From an uncultured Clostridia bacterium (lineage in GTDB: Bacteria > Bacillota > Clostridia > Oscillospirales > Oscillospiraceae), in assembly GCA_937894515.1 (NCBI GenBank), contig CALCRH010000149.1, forward strand, positions 1-6,505: 6,505 nucleotides of DNA, read 5' to 3'. Under the pieces are notes generated by a model. The model had not been told where the DNA came from. It was given only the letters and a program-made list of their open reading frames with translations, and did no database searches. Shown here one piece after another: positions 1 to 5,708 of this stretch. The position numbers and the translations under genes are program-made. Each line of letters starts with the position of its first letter. Positions within the stretch are counted from its first letter, which is position 1.

Positions 1-536
1 TCGATAGGAAATACTTTTCCGGCACATTCTTCTCTAAGATATCCGACAATATACAGCCTGCGCCGCTGCTGCGGGACTCCGAAATATTTGCTGTTATGCA
101 AACTCCATTCAAAATGATACCCCAAGTCAACAAGCGTGGAGTAGATGGTTTCAAGTGTCTTGCCGCCGTCATGCGATAACAGCCCTCGGACATTTTCCAA
201 TAGAAAAAATGCAGGCCGTTTGGCTGCAATGAGTCGGGCAACCTCAAAGAAGAGAGTTCCTCTTGTATCATTGAATCCGAGCCGCTTTCCCGCAACGCTG
301 AAGCTCTGACAAGGAAATCCCGCACAGATGAGGTCGAAGTCGGGCATTTCATCGGGGTTGATTTTTGTTGCATCTTCACAGTAGTATTCTCCTTCCGTAT
401 TGTACATGGCGCAGTATGCCTGATTTGCAAATTTATCTATTTCGCAGTGGCCGACACATTCAAATCCGCCGACTGCTTCCAGTCCCGAACGAAATCCGCC
501 GATACCCGAAAACATATCAAAAAATCGGATTGCCAT
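1..536 (-). CDS. C5 cytosine DNA methyltransferase, N-terminal 178 residues (runs off left edge)
   Basis: The protein transfers a methyl group from S-adenosylmethionine to carbon 5 of cytosine in a DNA recognition site. The motifs are clear and in canonical order: motif I for SAM binding (DMFSGIGGFRSGLE, residues 7-20), motif IV with the catalytic cysteine (AGFPCQSFS, Cys76), motif VI (ENV, residues 114-116) and motif VIII (QQRRRLYIVG, about 156-165). The target-recognition domain and motifs IX-X lie beyond position 1, so specificity cannot be read and completeness is unknown. The start at 536 is preceded by AAGGAAAAGG at 547-556 with a 10-nt spacer. It is the last visible gene of the minus-strand operon, 49 nt after the ribbon-helix-helix gene. 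No restriction endonuclease is seen, so it may be an orphan enzyme that protects the element from host restriction (inference). Confidence 0.95.
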   Translation of the reverse strand, partial: MAIRFFDMFSGIGGFRSGLEAVGGFECVGHCEIDKFANQAYCAMYNTEGEYYCEDATKINPDEMPDFDLICAGFPCQSFSVAGKRLGFNDTRGTLFFEVARLIAAKRPAFFLLENVRGLLSHDGGKTLETIYSTLVDLGYHFEWSLHNSKYFGVPQQRRRLYIVGYLREECAGKVFPI

Positions 537-585
537 AGCGATCCGACCTTTTCCTTACATATTATTATTTGTTGTCTGTATCACC

Positions 586-1017
586 TCACATTCCCATTGT
601 CATTCCGGCATCCTCGTCTTCGCCGTCAATTTCGTCTTCTGCGGCGTTTTCTTCCGCCTCGGTGTCAACCTCGTCCTCATCGGAATCGCCCTCACAAACG
701 CCGTCAGCGTTCTCACACTCGGCGAGATCCCTTTCGATCTCGTCTTCAATAAGACCGGTGAGGAATTCCTTCTGTGTCATGTGGTTTCTTTGCAGGTAAT
801 CCTTGATTTTCTGAAACAGTTCTTCGGATACCTGCAATGCGATGGTTCTTGTGTTTACCATTGTCGTTCCTTCTTTCATTTTCGGATGTAATTCGTTGTC
901 GGCGGCAAGGGTAATGAATTCCGCCATTGTCATTCCGTGTTCTTCGATGTAGTCGTGAATCTGCGAATGCAGTTCGGCATCGATTTTTACGGTGACACCC
1001 TTCTTTTCATCGGGCAT
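586..1017 (-). CDS. Tandem ribbon-helix-helix-like protein with acidic C-terminal tail (143 aa)
   Basis: Probable small DNA-binding regulator or accessory protein. Two similar units follow each other: residues about 9-43 (VTVKIDAELHSQIHDYIEEH, then GMTMAEFITLAADNEL) and about 58-95 (TIALQVSEELFQKIKDYLQR, then NHMTQKEFLTGLIEDEI). Each has a short strand followed by two helices with an [M]T.xEF turn, the pattern of ribbon-helix-helix (Arc/MetJ-like) proteins. Residues about 96-137 form a very acidic, probably disordered tail rich in Asp and Glu. The start at 1017 has an AAAGGAGTGG Shine-Dalgarno site in the 19-nt gap after the DUF4314 gene. A longer frame to 1098 would overlap that gene and lacks support. 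Two fused units could make a one-chain pseudo-dimer. DNA binding is inferred from the pattern, and an antitoxin-like or element-regulator role is possible but not shown. Confidence 0.8.
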   Translation of the reverse strand: MPDEKKGVTVKIDAELHSQIHDYIEEHGMTMAEFITLAADNELHPKMKEGTTMVNTRTIALQVSEELFQKIKDYLQRNHMTQKEFLTGLIEDEIERDLAECENADGVCEGDSDEDEVDTEAEENAAEDEIDGEDEDAGMTMGM

Positions 1018-1036
1018 AGCTGCCACTCCTTTCGTT

Positions 1037-1702
1037 TTACATGGACATTTCGGGAGCATCCTCGCTCTCGGCAATGTCTTCGTTTTGTTCTTCTGCAAGT
1101 TCTTCCTCGGTCAGCTTTCGGAAGGAGTCCTTGCCGGGAACAAGTGCCAAGGTTCTGCCGTTGTCCCAATGCATCATGAACTGCGACTGGCTGTCAATAT
1201 GGTCAACCGTTCCTCTTGTATTCGGCGGCACGGGAGCATAGGGATCATCCATGTGCAGAAGCATAATGCGTGTTCCGGGTGGATATTCCTCACGGTACTT
1301 GGGAGCCATTTTTTCGTTTTTGTGCCATTCATCCCAACCGGCTTTTACGGCTTCATCCATTGTGGGAATCCCGTAAACCTCAAAGGAATACATGACCTCA
1401 CCGGTTTTGGGATGCAGTACATCGACACCGGTTTCGCCGAAGTGATAACGGTCTGCCTTTTCAAAGTCTGTGCGGAAGCCCTTTCCGTAGTTGGTCGTTG
1501 ACCACTTGTGGTCGGGCTGATCCTTTATTTTTGAATAGATGCAATTGGTATGCACCTCCGACACAACACGGACAAGACCGACCGTTTCGGGATGCTTTGT
1601 GTGATAGGTTGCCATAAATTCCGAGCCGACCTGTAATTGCCGTTTCAGCTCGGCAACGCTTTTGATGGGGATGGGTTTTCTTTTTTCTTTCTGTTTGTCC
1701 AT
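1037..1702 (-). CDS. DUF4314-domain protein of conjugative-element type (221 aa)
   Basis: Function unknown. Residues about 138-200 match my recollection of DUF4314: YPPGTRIMLLHMDDPYAP, then PNTRGTVDHID, then MMHWDNGRTLALVPGKDSFR. This small beta-rich domain is common in proteins from Firmicutes conjugative elements. The N-terminal ~110 residues form a separate region, beginning with a basic stretch (MDKQKEKRKPIPIK) and containing many aromatic and histidine residues. After the domain comes an acidic tail (EEELAEEQNEDIAESEDAPE) ending in MSM. The start codon directly abuts the stop of the preceding gene (TAA then ATG), with a GGAGA Shine-Dalgarno inside that gene's last codons, so translation is probably coupled. 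No catalytic motif is recognised. Confidence 0.85.
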   Translation of the reverse strand: MDKQKEKRKPIPIKSVAELKRQLQVGSEFMATYHTKHPETVGLVRVVSEVHTNCIYSKIKDQPDHKWSTTNYGKGFRTDFEKADRYHFGETGVDVLHPKTGEVMYSFEVYGIPTMDEAVKAGWDEWHKNEKMAPKYREEYPPGTRIMLLHMDDPYAPVPPNTRGTVDHIDSQSQFMMHWDNGRTLALVPGKDSFRKLTEEELAEEQNEDIAESEDAPEMSM

Positions 1703-1720
1703 TTATTCCATCTCCATTCC
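1700..1720 (-). promoter_or_regulatory. Ribosome binding site inside the last codons of the 113-aa gene, for the DUF4314 gene
   Basis: GGAATGGAGATGGAATAA is followed directly by ATG. GGAGA at 1711-1715 is 8 nt from the start, and the codons encode Gly-Met-Glu-Met-Glu. It is a different sequence from the two other junctions but has the same logic and spacing. Confidence 0.7.
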
Positions 1721-2044
1721 GCAGGATTCTTCGGGAGAGAAGGTGAACGAGAAGTCCGCATCCTCGATGTTGTCGCAGTGATCCGACAGGAAATTCTCAT
1801 CCGCATCGGCTCGCATTTTAAGATAGGCGATTTCCTCCGGCGATGCTTTGAATGTTTCTTCGCCGCCGTAGGTATACACCTCGGCATGAACATCCACCTC
1901 GGTTTCGGTGTCTATGTCTTCCATGAGTTCATCATAGGCAGTCCAACCTTCGAGGTCTTCGCTTTCTCTCGGTATGCCGCCGACAAGGAATTCCGCCTGT
2001 TTATTGCCTGCGGTTACGGTCACAGCAGAAAAGAGCAAAGCCAT
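1703..2044 (-). CDS. Very acidic small protein of unknown function (113 aa)
   Basis: I do not recognise a family. My hand count gives about 30 Asp/Glu against 5 Lys/Arg in 113 residues, an extreme negative charge spread along the whole chain rather than confined to a tail. Residues 1-20 are the least charged and probably form beta structure (MALLFSAVTVTAGNKQAEFL); no signal peptide or membrane segment is convincing. The start lies 1 nt after the stop of the upstream gene, with GGGAGG in that gene's last codons at 8-nt spacing. The C-terminus GMEME in turn encodes the GGAGA site for the next gene. Its place directly after the ArdA-like genes makes a DNA-mimic, antirestriction-like role plausible, but this is inference from charge and context only. 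Confidence 0.8.
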   Translation of the reverse strand: MALLFSAVTVTAGNKQAEFLVGGIPRESEDLEGWTAYDELMEDIDTETEVDVHAEVYTYGGEETFKASPEEIAYLKMRADADENFLSDHCDNIEDADFSFTFSPEESCGMEME

Positions 2045-2060
2045 ATTACATTCCTCCCAT
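2042..2060 (-). promoter_or_regulatory. Ribosome binding site inside the last codons of the 282-aa gene, for the 113-aa gene
   Basis: The same block recurs as at the preceding junction: ATGGGAGGAATGTAA, then T, then ATG. GGGAGG lies at 2053-2058, again 8 nt from the start at 2044. The two junctions differ by one base within the 15-nt block. Confidence 0.8.
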
Positions 2061-2894
2061 CCCTACATTCTGACTTTCGATATATTCGTCTAATTCGTCT
2101 TTGGTCATAATGGCGTAATCATCGCCGCTGTTCCAAAAGGAGACGAACAGTTCACCGTCCTCGGTTTCTATGGGCTGTTGCTCGAAGCCCTCGCCCCAGC
2201 CGTCCGAATTCTGTCCGCTGATCCAGTCCTTGAGTTTTTCGGTTTCGTCATCGGTAAGGTCTTCGGTCAGCGAGCATTCGATTTTGCCGTACAGCTTTCC
2301 TCGGTAGTTTTCGACACCCCAAACGGCAGAGACGAGCTTTCGTTTGCCGAATTCGTCTTGGTCGAAGTATTCCGCCATGTTTTTGGTATCGTCTTCGCTT
2401 CGGCTTTCGATGAGTTCCTCAATTGCCCATTGATACGACTGCAGATAGCGGTTGTTCATGCCGGATTCCAGACCGTCCTCGTCAATAACATGGCCTTCAA
2501 GCGGACAGTAGAAGGTTACCTTCACGGGACCGGCTTCATCGATCATTTTCTTGATATCCCGTACCACATCGCTCATAGAGGTATATTGGTCGTACAGCAC
2601 ATTCTGTTCGAGTTCTTCCTTGATTTCGGGACTTGCATCCTGAATCAGCGTGGTGAGCATATTGGCATCGGCAAGGGTATTGTTTTCACCGAGTATCCCA
2701 AGCAGATGATTGCCGAAATCGTTGTCGGAAAAGAGCTTGACACCGATATCTTCATCTTCATTATCCGTCAGCTTGATTTTCTGCGGCGGCGACCATATTC
2801 CGACCGAATGCATTTTCTCGTATAGGTCATAGATGTCATGCGGCAGGTCAATGACCAGTGTGTCTTCTTTGTTTCTTATGACTGCGGTTATCAT
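2046..2894 (-). CDS. Acidic ArdA-associated element protein sharing the ArdA-like N-terminus (282 aa)
   Basis: Probable antirestriction-related or accessory protein; precise function unknown. The first ~28 residues (TAVIRNKEDTLVIDLP, then DIYDLYEKM) line up with the start of the neighbouring ArdA-like protein (KAVLKRGDKTVSVDFP, then ENDLLEKL), which suggests a shared N-terminal domain and a duplication. Residues about 183-271 form a second conserved-looking region (KLYGKIECSLTEDLTDDE, WISGQNSDGWGEGFEQQPIE, LFVSFWNSGD) that I remember from Clostridia conjugative elements, without a confident domain name. I count about 63 Asp/Glu against about 23 Lys/Arg. The start at 2894 is chosen over the in-frame 3041 because the latter lies deep inside the upstream gene. 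ATG at 2894 sits 1 nt past the upstream stop, with GGGAGG 8 nt before it. The protein ends in GMGGM. Confidence 0.85.
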   Translation of the reverse strand: MITAVIRNKEDTLVIDLPHDIYDLYEKMHSVGIWSPPQKIKLTDNEDEDIGVKLFSDNDFGNHLLGILGENNTLADANMLTTLIQDASPEIKEELEQNVLYDQYTSMSDVVRDIKKMIDEAGPVKVTFYCPLEGHVIDEDGLESGMNNRYLQSYQWAIEELIESRSEDDTKNMAEYFDQDEFGKRKLVSAVWGVENYRGKLYGKIECSLTEDLTDDETEKLKDWISGQNSDGWGEGFEQQPIETEDGELFVSFWNSGDDYAIMTKDELDEYIESQNVGMGGM

Positions 2895-2910
2895 TTCACA
2901 TTCCTCCCAT
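2892..2910 (-). promoter_or_regulatory. Ribosome binding site inside the last codons of ardA, for the 282-aa gene
   Basis: The end of ardA reads ATGGGAGGAATGTGA, then A, then ATG. The codons for Met-Gly-Gly-Met therefore supply a near-perfect Shine-Dalgarno sequence (GGGAGG at 2903-2908) 8 nt before the next start. This decides the start at 2894 and points to coupled translation. Confidence 0.8.
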
Positions 2911-4050
2911 CGTGATTGTACTGTCCGGTTCGCCGAACTGTGCGAGAATATCGTCAAGACATCGGCTCCCGTTATAGTAGACGAATCCGCTTGATATGAA
3001 TTCGCCCTCATGTTCTTCTGCCATCTGTTCGCCGAATCCATCGTAATTGATATAGTCTTCGAGTGCCATGCTCACTTGGTATTCATCGTAATTCTCAACG
3101 AAGAAACGCCCGACAGTTTCATTTGTTTCCGCACCTTCAATGAACCCGAAGTCATTGATATGATCAAGCAGTACGCCGATGTCATGGCAATGAACGGCAT
3201 CGGTGAATTCCACCATTGCGGCGAGCTTATCGTATTCGGGGCTTGCTTCACTGAGTTTTCGGAACAGGTCATTGGCGGCATATATACCGTCCGTGTTGAT
3301 GGCTTTTTCGATGATTTCCAGTATTTTGTCATCGTATATATCCGCCGATTCAATCCCGATGGCACATTCGTCTATGCTTTCGGCACCGAGCCGTTCCACT
3401 GCTTTCCTGATTGCCTGCTCGTCATCGGGAAGATAGACAAATTCGGCTTTCCCCTTATAGTCAATCTCGGCTTCAATCAATGATCCGCCCCACATATATT
3501 GCGGAAACACAGTGCCGTCATATACCTCGTCAAGTTTGGCAAACGGATTGTAAATGAACAGACCGTGTTCCGTGAAAACGCTGTATCCCTTTTCGATGAT
3601 ATCCTTGCCGACCTCGGCGTATTTAGGATCGTTTCGGTCACCATTCGGCAATATACCTTCGGTCTGTAAAAGGTAATCCCGTCCTACCTGTGTCGGGGAG
3701 CTTATATCCCGTATCAGTACATACTTGTGCAGGTTGAATGTGAGATTGATGAGGTCTTTCAGCGATTTGTCTTCACGGTGCATGACCGCCTCATAAAAAC
3801 GGCTCATTTCCTTTTCATCAAAGCTGTCCATCCGTTTGGCAAGATAGTTCAGTTCGTCAAGGTTTAATCTCTTTCCCTCAAAATATCCGAAGCAGGTCGG
3901 CATTGTAATCTTGTCGATGACAATGGTCGGCAGCAGACTGCTTTCCGCATCGATCTGCTGCAGTTTTTCAAGAAGGTCATTTTCTCGGCAGGGGAAATCT
4001 ACCGATACGGTTTTATCGCCTCGCTTGAGTACGGCTTTGATGGTGGTCAT
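2896..4050 (-). CDS. ardA: ArdA-family antirestriction protein, long form (384 aa)
   Basis: ArdA proteins are acidic mimics of B-form DNA that occupy type I restriction-modification enzymes and so protect incoming mobile DNA in the cytoplasm. Two regions here resemble the family: residues about 62-125 (LNLDELNYLAKRMDSF, LKDLINLTFNL, then TQVGRDYL) and about 270-360 (DIGVLLDHINDFGFIEG, ALEDYINYDGFGEQMAEE, EGEFISSGFVYYNG). The second region carries the ArdA-like 'YiDYe.fG' and final Gly-[FY]-Val signature. It is much longer than the ~165-residue ArdA of Tn916 and E. coli plasmids, with an extra N-terminal domain (1-60) and a middle segment (130-265). The start overlaps the upstream stop (ATGA, 4-nt overlap), with AAGGA upstream. 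The C-terminus MGGM encodes the next gene's ribosome site. The family call is from memory of motifs; inhibition of restriction is not shown here. Confidence 0.75.
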   Translation of the reverse strand: MTTIKAVLKRGDKTVSVDFPCRENDLLEKLQQIDAESSLLPTIVIDKITMPTCFGYFEGKRLNLDELNYLAKRMDSFDEKEMSRFYEAVMHREDKSLKDLINLTFNLHKYVLIRDISSPTQVGRDYLLQTEGILPNGDRNDPKYAEVGKDIIEKGYSVFTEHGLFIYNPFAKLDEVYDGTVFPQYMWGGSLIEAEIDYKGKAEFVYLPDDEQAIRKAVERLGAESIDECAIGIESADIYDDKILEIIEKAINTDGIYAANDLFRKLSEASPEYDKLAAMVEFTDAVHCHDIGVLLDHINDFGFIEGAETNETVGRFFVENYDEYQVSMALEDYINYDGFGEQMAEEHEGEFISSGFVYYNGSRCLDDILAQFGEPDSTITMGGM

Positions 4051-4742
4051 TTGCTTTCACCGTCCTTTTCGTCATATCTGATGGCACCGACACCGTAACG
4101 GCGGATGCTCATGGCGTTGCAGACGAGCAGGAAGGTCTTGGGTGCGATGAGTTCCTTATCCGCAAGATCGCTGACCGTAATGTGCTTTGTGCCGAGGAAC
4201 AGATCCTTCGCACAGCAGAAAAGGGTATATGATTCTTCGGTGAAGGTTTTCGGCTTCAAACCGTCAAAGCGGATATCGTTTCGGGACACATATCTTTTTG
4301 CCGTATTCCACAGCTTATGGTCTGCCGTCAAGAGATAGATGGCTGACATCAGAGCGTTATCGCCACGGTCTGACTTTCTGACCGCCTCATAAAAGACGGC
4401 ACGGTGTTTCGGATTCTTAAATTCCATCGGGTGAAACTCCTTTTCGTATATATATGGTTGCAGTCTGCTTTGAAAATGCGGTTCTTTGACCGTCAGCATA
4501 AGTTCTTTCAAAATCTCACGCATGGATGCGGCACCGACCGTGATTCGCTCATCAATGCAGGGACAGTGCTTGACGGTACATCCGGTCTTCTTTTTATAGT
4601 TCGGGCAAAGGGTGCAGGAGCAGGACTGCTTGGTCAGTTTCAGCTTACTGAAAAACAGACCGCCGCCTCTCGGCTTGAAGTTCGGAATCTGTGTCATAAG
4701 CCGTTCTATTGATCTGTCGTAGGGATTTTCCGAAAAAATCAT
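4047..4742 (-). CDS. Cysteine-rich, probably zinc-binding element protein (231 aa)
   Basis: Function unknown; I recognise it as a conserved hypothetical protein of Clostridia conjugative elements but know no domain name. The most telling part is residues 41-62, with cysteines at 41, 43, 46, 55, 60 and 62 (CSCTLCPNYKKKTGC, then KHCPC). This dense pattern is suited to a zinc knuckle or another metal site. It is preceded by FKPRGGGLFFSKLKLTKQS, a basic, glycine-rich stretch that could touch nucleic acid. The rest is mostly helical, with a Cys-Cys pair at 176-177 (LFCCAKDLFLG) and a segment near 188-215 (VSDLADKELIAPKTFLLVCN) that resembles a helix-turn-helix by eye. The start at 4742 has AAAGGAGTG before it, 24 nt after the ADP-ribosyltransferase-like gene. 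The stop overlaps the ArdA start by 4 nt, indicating coupled translation. Confidence 0.85.
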   Translation of the reverse strand: MIFSENPYDRSIERLMTQIPNFKPRGGGLFFSKLKLTKQSCSCTLCPNYKKKTGCTVKHCPCIDERITVGAASMREILKELMLTVKEPHFQSRLQPYIYEKEFHPMEFKNPKHRAVFYEAVRKSDRGDNALMSAIYLLTADHKLWNTAKRYVSRNDIRFDGLKPKTFTEESYTLFCCAKDLFLGTKHITVSDLADKELIAPKTFLLVCNAMSIRRYGVGAIRYDEKDGESK

Positions 4743-4766
4743 ACCGTATCACTCCTTTCGTAATTT

Positions 4767-5504
4767 TTATTGTGTAATGCTCATACCGGCAACGGGTTCT
4801 TCCGCTTCGGTAATGCCCATGAGGTGTTTCGGATCAACGATGATCTCGGATTCGTTTCTGCCGTTAAACAGAGCGAGGATATTCGATTTGTCGATGGTCG
4901 CCTCGTATACCGTTCCGTCCTCATCGAAGCGGTGGGCAAACCATGATGCCGTATCGTAGTTCAGTGTCCATGACATTGCTTTAATGTTCTTTGCGTTATG
5001 AGAGGTAACACCCCGATAAACTGTGATGGTATCATCCAAGCCGGCAAGCTCCGCCCGTTCTTTATCGTCCATGAGGATTGCGGTGTCGGCCGCACGGAAC
5101 ATTGCGAGCAGTTTTGCTGTCGATAGGTTTGGATCGATGTTCGGATTTTCGGAGCGTATCCATGCATCCGATAGTATTTTTGAAAAGTCCTCACGGGAGA
5201 GGTGTGGCATTGCAAATTTCAGAAAGGTCAGCCCATACGGTTTGTTGCACATCATATAGATGAGATACGGATTGTCCGCTTTTTCGATCAGCCCACGCAT
5301 CCGGTTCTGCCAGCTTCTGAAATCCGCATCGCTTTTTGTAATATCCACAAGCTGCACGATGCCGTCTTTTTCCGCCTGCACGATTCCCGTATTCGTGAAC
5401 GGATGCTGAATAACGACAGGGGACATTTTCGTTTTGTGGTAGTCCGTCATGAGCAGAGAGACGGCAACCGATTTGACAGAGGCGAGGTCGGTCTTTTCTT
5501 TCAT
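4767..5504 (-). CDS. Predicted R-S-E-type ADP-ribosyltransferase-like protein (245 aa), first gene of the operon
   Basis: Predicted to transfer ADP-ribose from NAD+ to a macromolecule; the target is unknown. The C-terminal ~85 residues carry the three marks of R-S-E mono-ADP-ribosyltransferases in order: Arg164 in VYRGV, Ser178 in MSWT, and Glu218-x-Glu220 in GRNESEIIVDP. Between them is a DTASWFAHRF helix and a TVYEATIDKSNILALF strand pair, as expected for this fold. Residues 1-155 form an extra, mainly helical region (MPHLSREDFSKILSDAW, STAKLLAMFRAADTAIL) that may position the substrate. No signal peptide is seen, so action in the cytoplasm is likely. Start 5504 has AAAGGAGTG at good spacing; an in-frame extension to 5618 runs through a terminator hairpin and is rejected. 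It leads the antirestriction operon, with its stop 24 nt before the Cys-rich gene. An inactive relative is possible, since activity is inferred from motifs only. Confidence 0.8.
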   Translation of the reverse strand: MKEKTDLASVKSVAVSLLMTDYHKTKMSPVVIQHPFTNTGIVQAEKDGIVQLVDITKSDADFRSWQNRMRGLIEKADNPYLIYMMCNKPYGLTFLKFAMPHLSREDFSKILSDAWIRSENPNIDPNLSTAKLLAMFRAADTAILMDDKERAELAGLDDTITVYRGVTSHNAKNIKAMSWTLNYDTASWFAHRFDEDGTVYEATIDKSNILALFNGRNESEIIVDPKHLMGITEAEEPVAGMSITQ

Positions 5505-5534
5505 GCTGTAAACACTCCTTTCTGAAATTTGGGC

Positions 5535-5573
5535 AAAAGAAAAAGGCAGATAGTTCTTTCGTTCTATCTGCCT
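5535..5573 (-). terminator. Intrinsic-terminator hairpin in the leader of the operon (possible attenuator)
   Basis: On the minus strand, AGGCAGATAG and CTATCTGCCT form a perfect 10-bp stem (5564-5573 with 5544-5553) around a 10-nt loop, followed by TTTTCTTTT. This is a textbook Rho-independent terminator facing the ADP-ribosyltransferase-like gene. It ends about 30 nt before that start codon. Only the ribosome binding site fits between them, with no room for a full promoter, so read-through control (attenuation) is the simplest explanation. Alternatively it ends an upstream transcript, with the operon promoter overlapping it or hidden further upstream. Confidence 0.75.
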
Positions 5574-5621
5574 GATTGATTCGCTATTCTGTTTTCGTGA
5601 GTTCAAAACCTTCCGCAAAGG

Positions 5622-5671
5622 AAAAAAGCCGTTTTTACATCTTCATTTCTGAAAATTAAAAAACGGCTTTT
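5622..5671 (-). terminator. Inverted repeat with A/T flanks, probable bidirectional terminator
   Basis: AAAAGCCGTTTTT (5624-5636) and AAAAACGGCTTTT (5659-5671) can pair over 13 bp around a 22-nt loop. Read on the minus strand the second arm ends in a run of T, as in intrinsic terminators; read on the plus strand the other arm also ends in T. Only the central GCCG/CGGC is GC-rich and the loop is long, so it may be weaker than its neighbours. It lies between the tRNA-like gene's terminator and the operon leader. Confidence 0.6.
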
Positions 5672-5678
5672 GGGTAGC

Positions 5679-5706
5679 AAAAAACCCCGACAAAATCGGG
5701 GTTTTT
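5679..5706 (-). terminator. Rho-independent terminator of the tRNA-Ser-like gene
   Basis: On the minus strand CCCCGA and TCGGGG pair around a 5-nt loop (TTTTG), followed by TTTTTT. The plus strand also shows a T-run after the stem, so it could work in both directions. It lies about 30 nt after the CCA end of the tRNA-like gene, the usual place for that gene's terminator. Confidence 0.85.
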
Positions 5707-5708
5707 CG

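Noticed and set aside
1018..1098. Longer start for the tandem RHH protein (to 1098)
   Set aside because: It would overlap the end of the DUF4314 gene by over 60 nt; the ATG at 1017 has AAAGGAGTGG at normal spacing and the protein is coherent from there.
992..2110. Plus-strand open frames opposite the DUF4314 and 113-aa genes
   Set aside because: Shadow frames: low-complexity hydrophobic translations with no ribosome sites, antisense to well-supported coupled genes.
2178..2825. Long plus-strand open frame (215 codons) opposite the 282-aa gene
   Set aside because: It is antisense to a gene with a good ribosome site and conserved-looking protein; it has no Shine-Dalgarno site and no recognisable family, and its openness comes from the codon use of the acidic gene.
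3010..3483. Plus-strand open frame opposite ardA
   Set aside because: Antisense shadow of the ArdA-like coding sequence with no supporting start signal or motif.
5505..5618. 38-residue N-terminal extension of the ADP-ribosyltransferase-like protein
   Set aside because: The extension is encoded across the leader terminator hairpin and lacks a ribosome site, while the ATG at 5504 has one.
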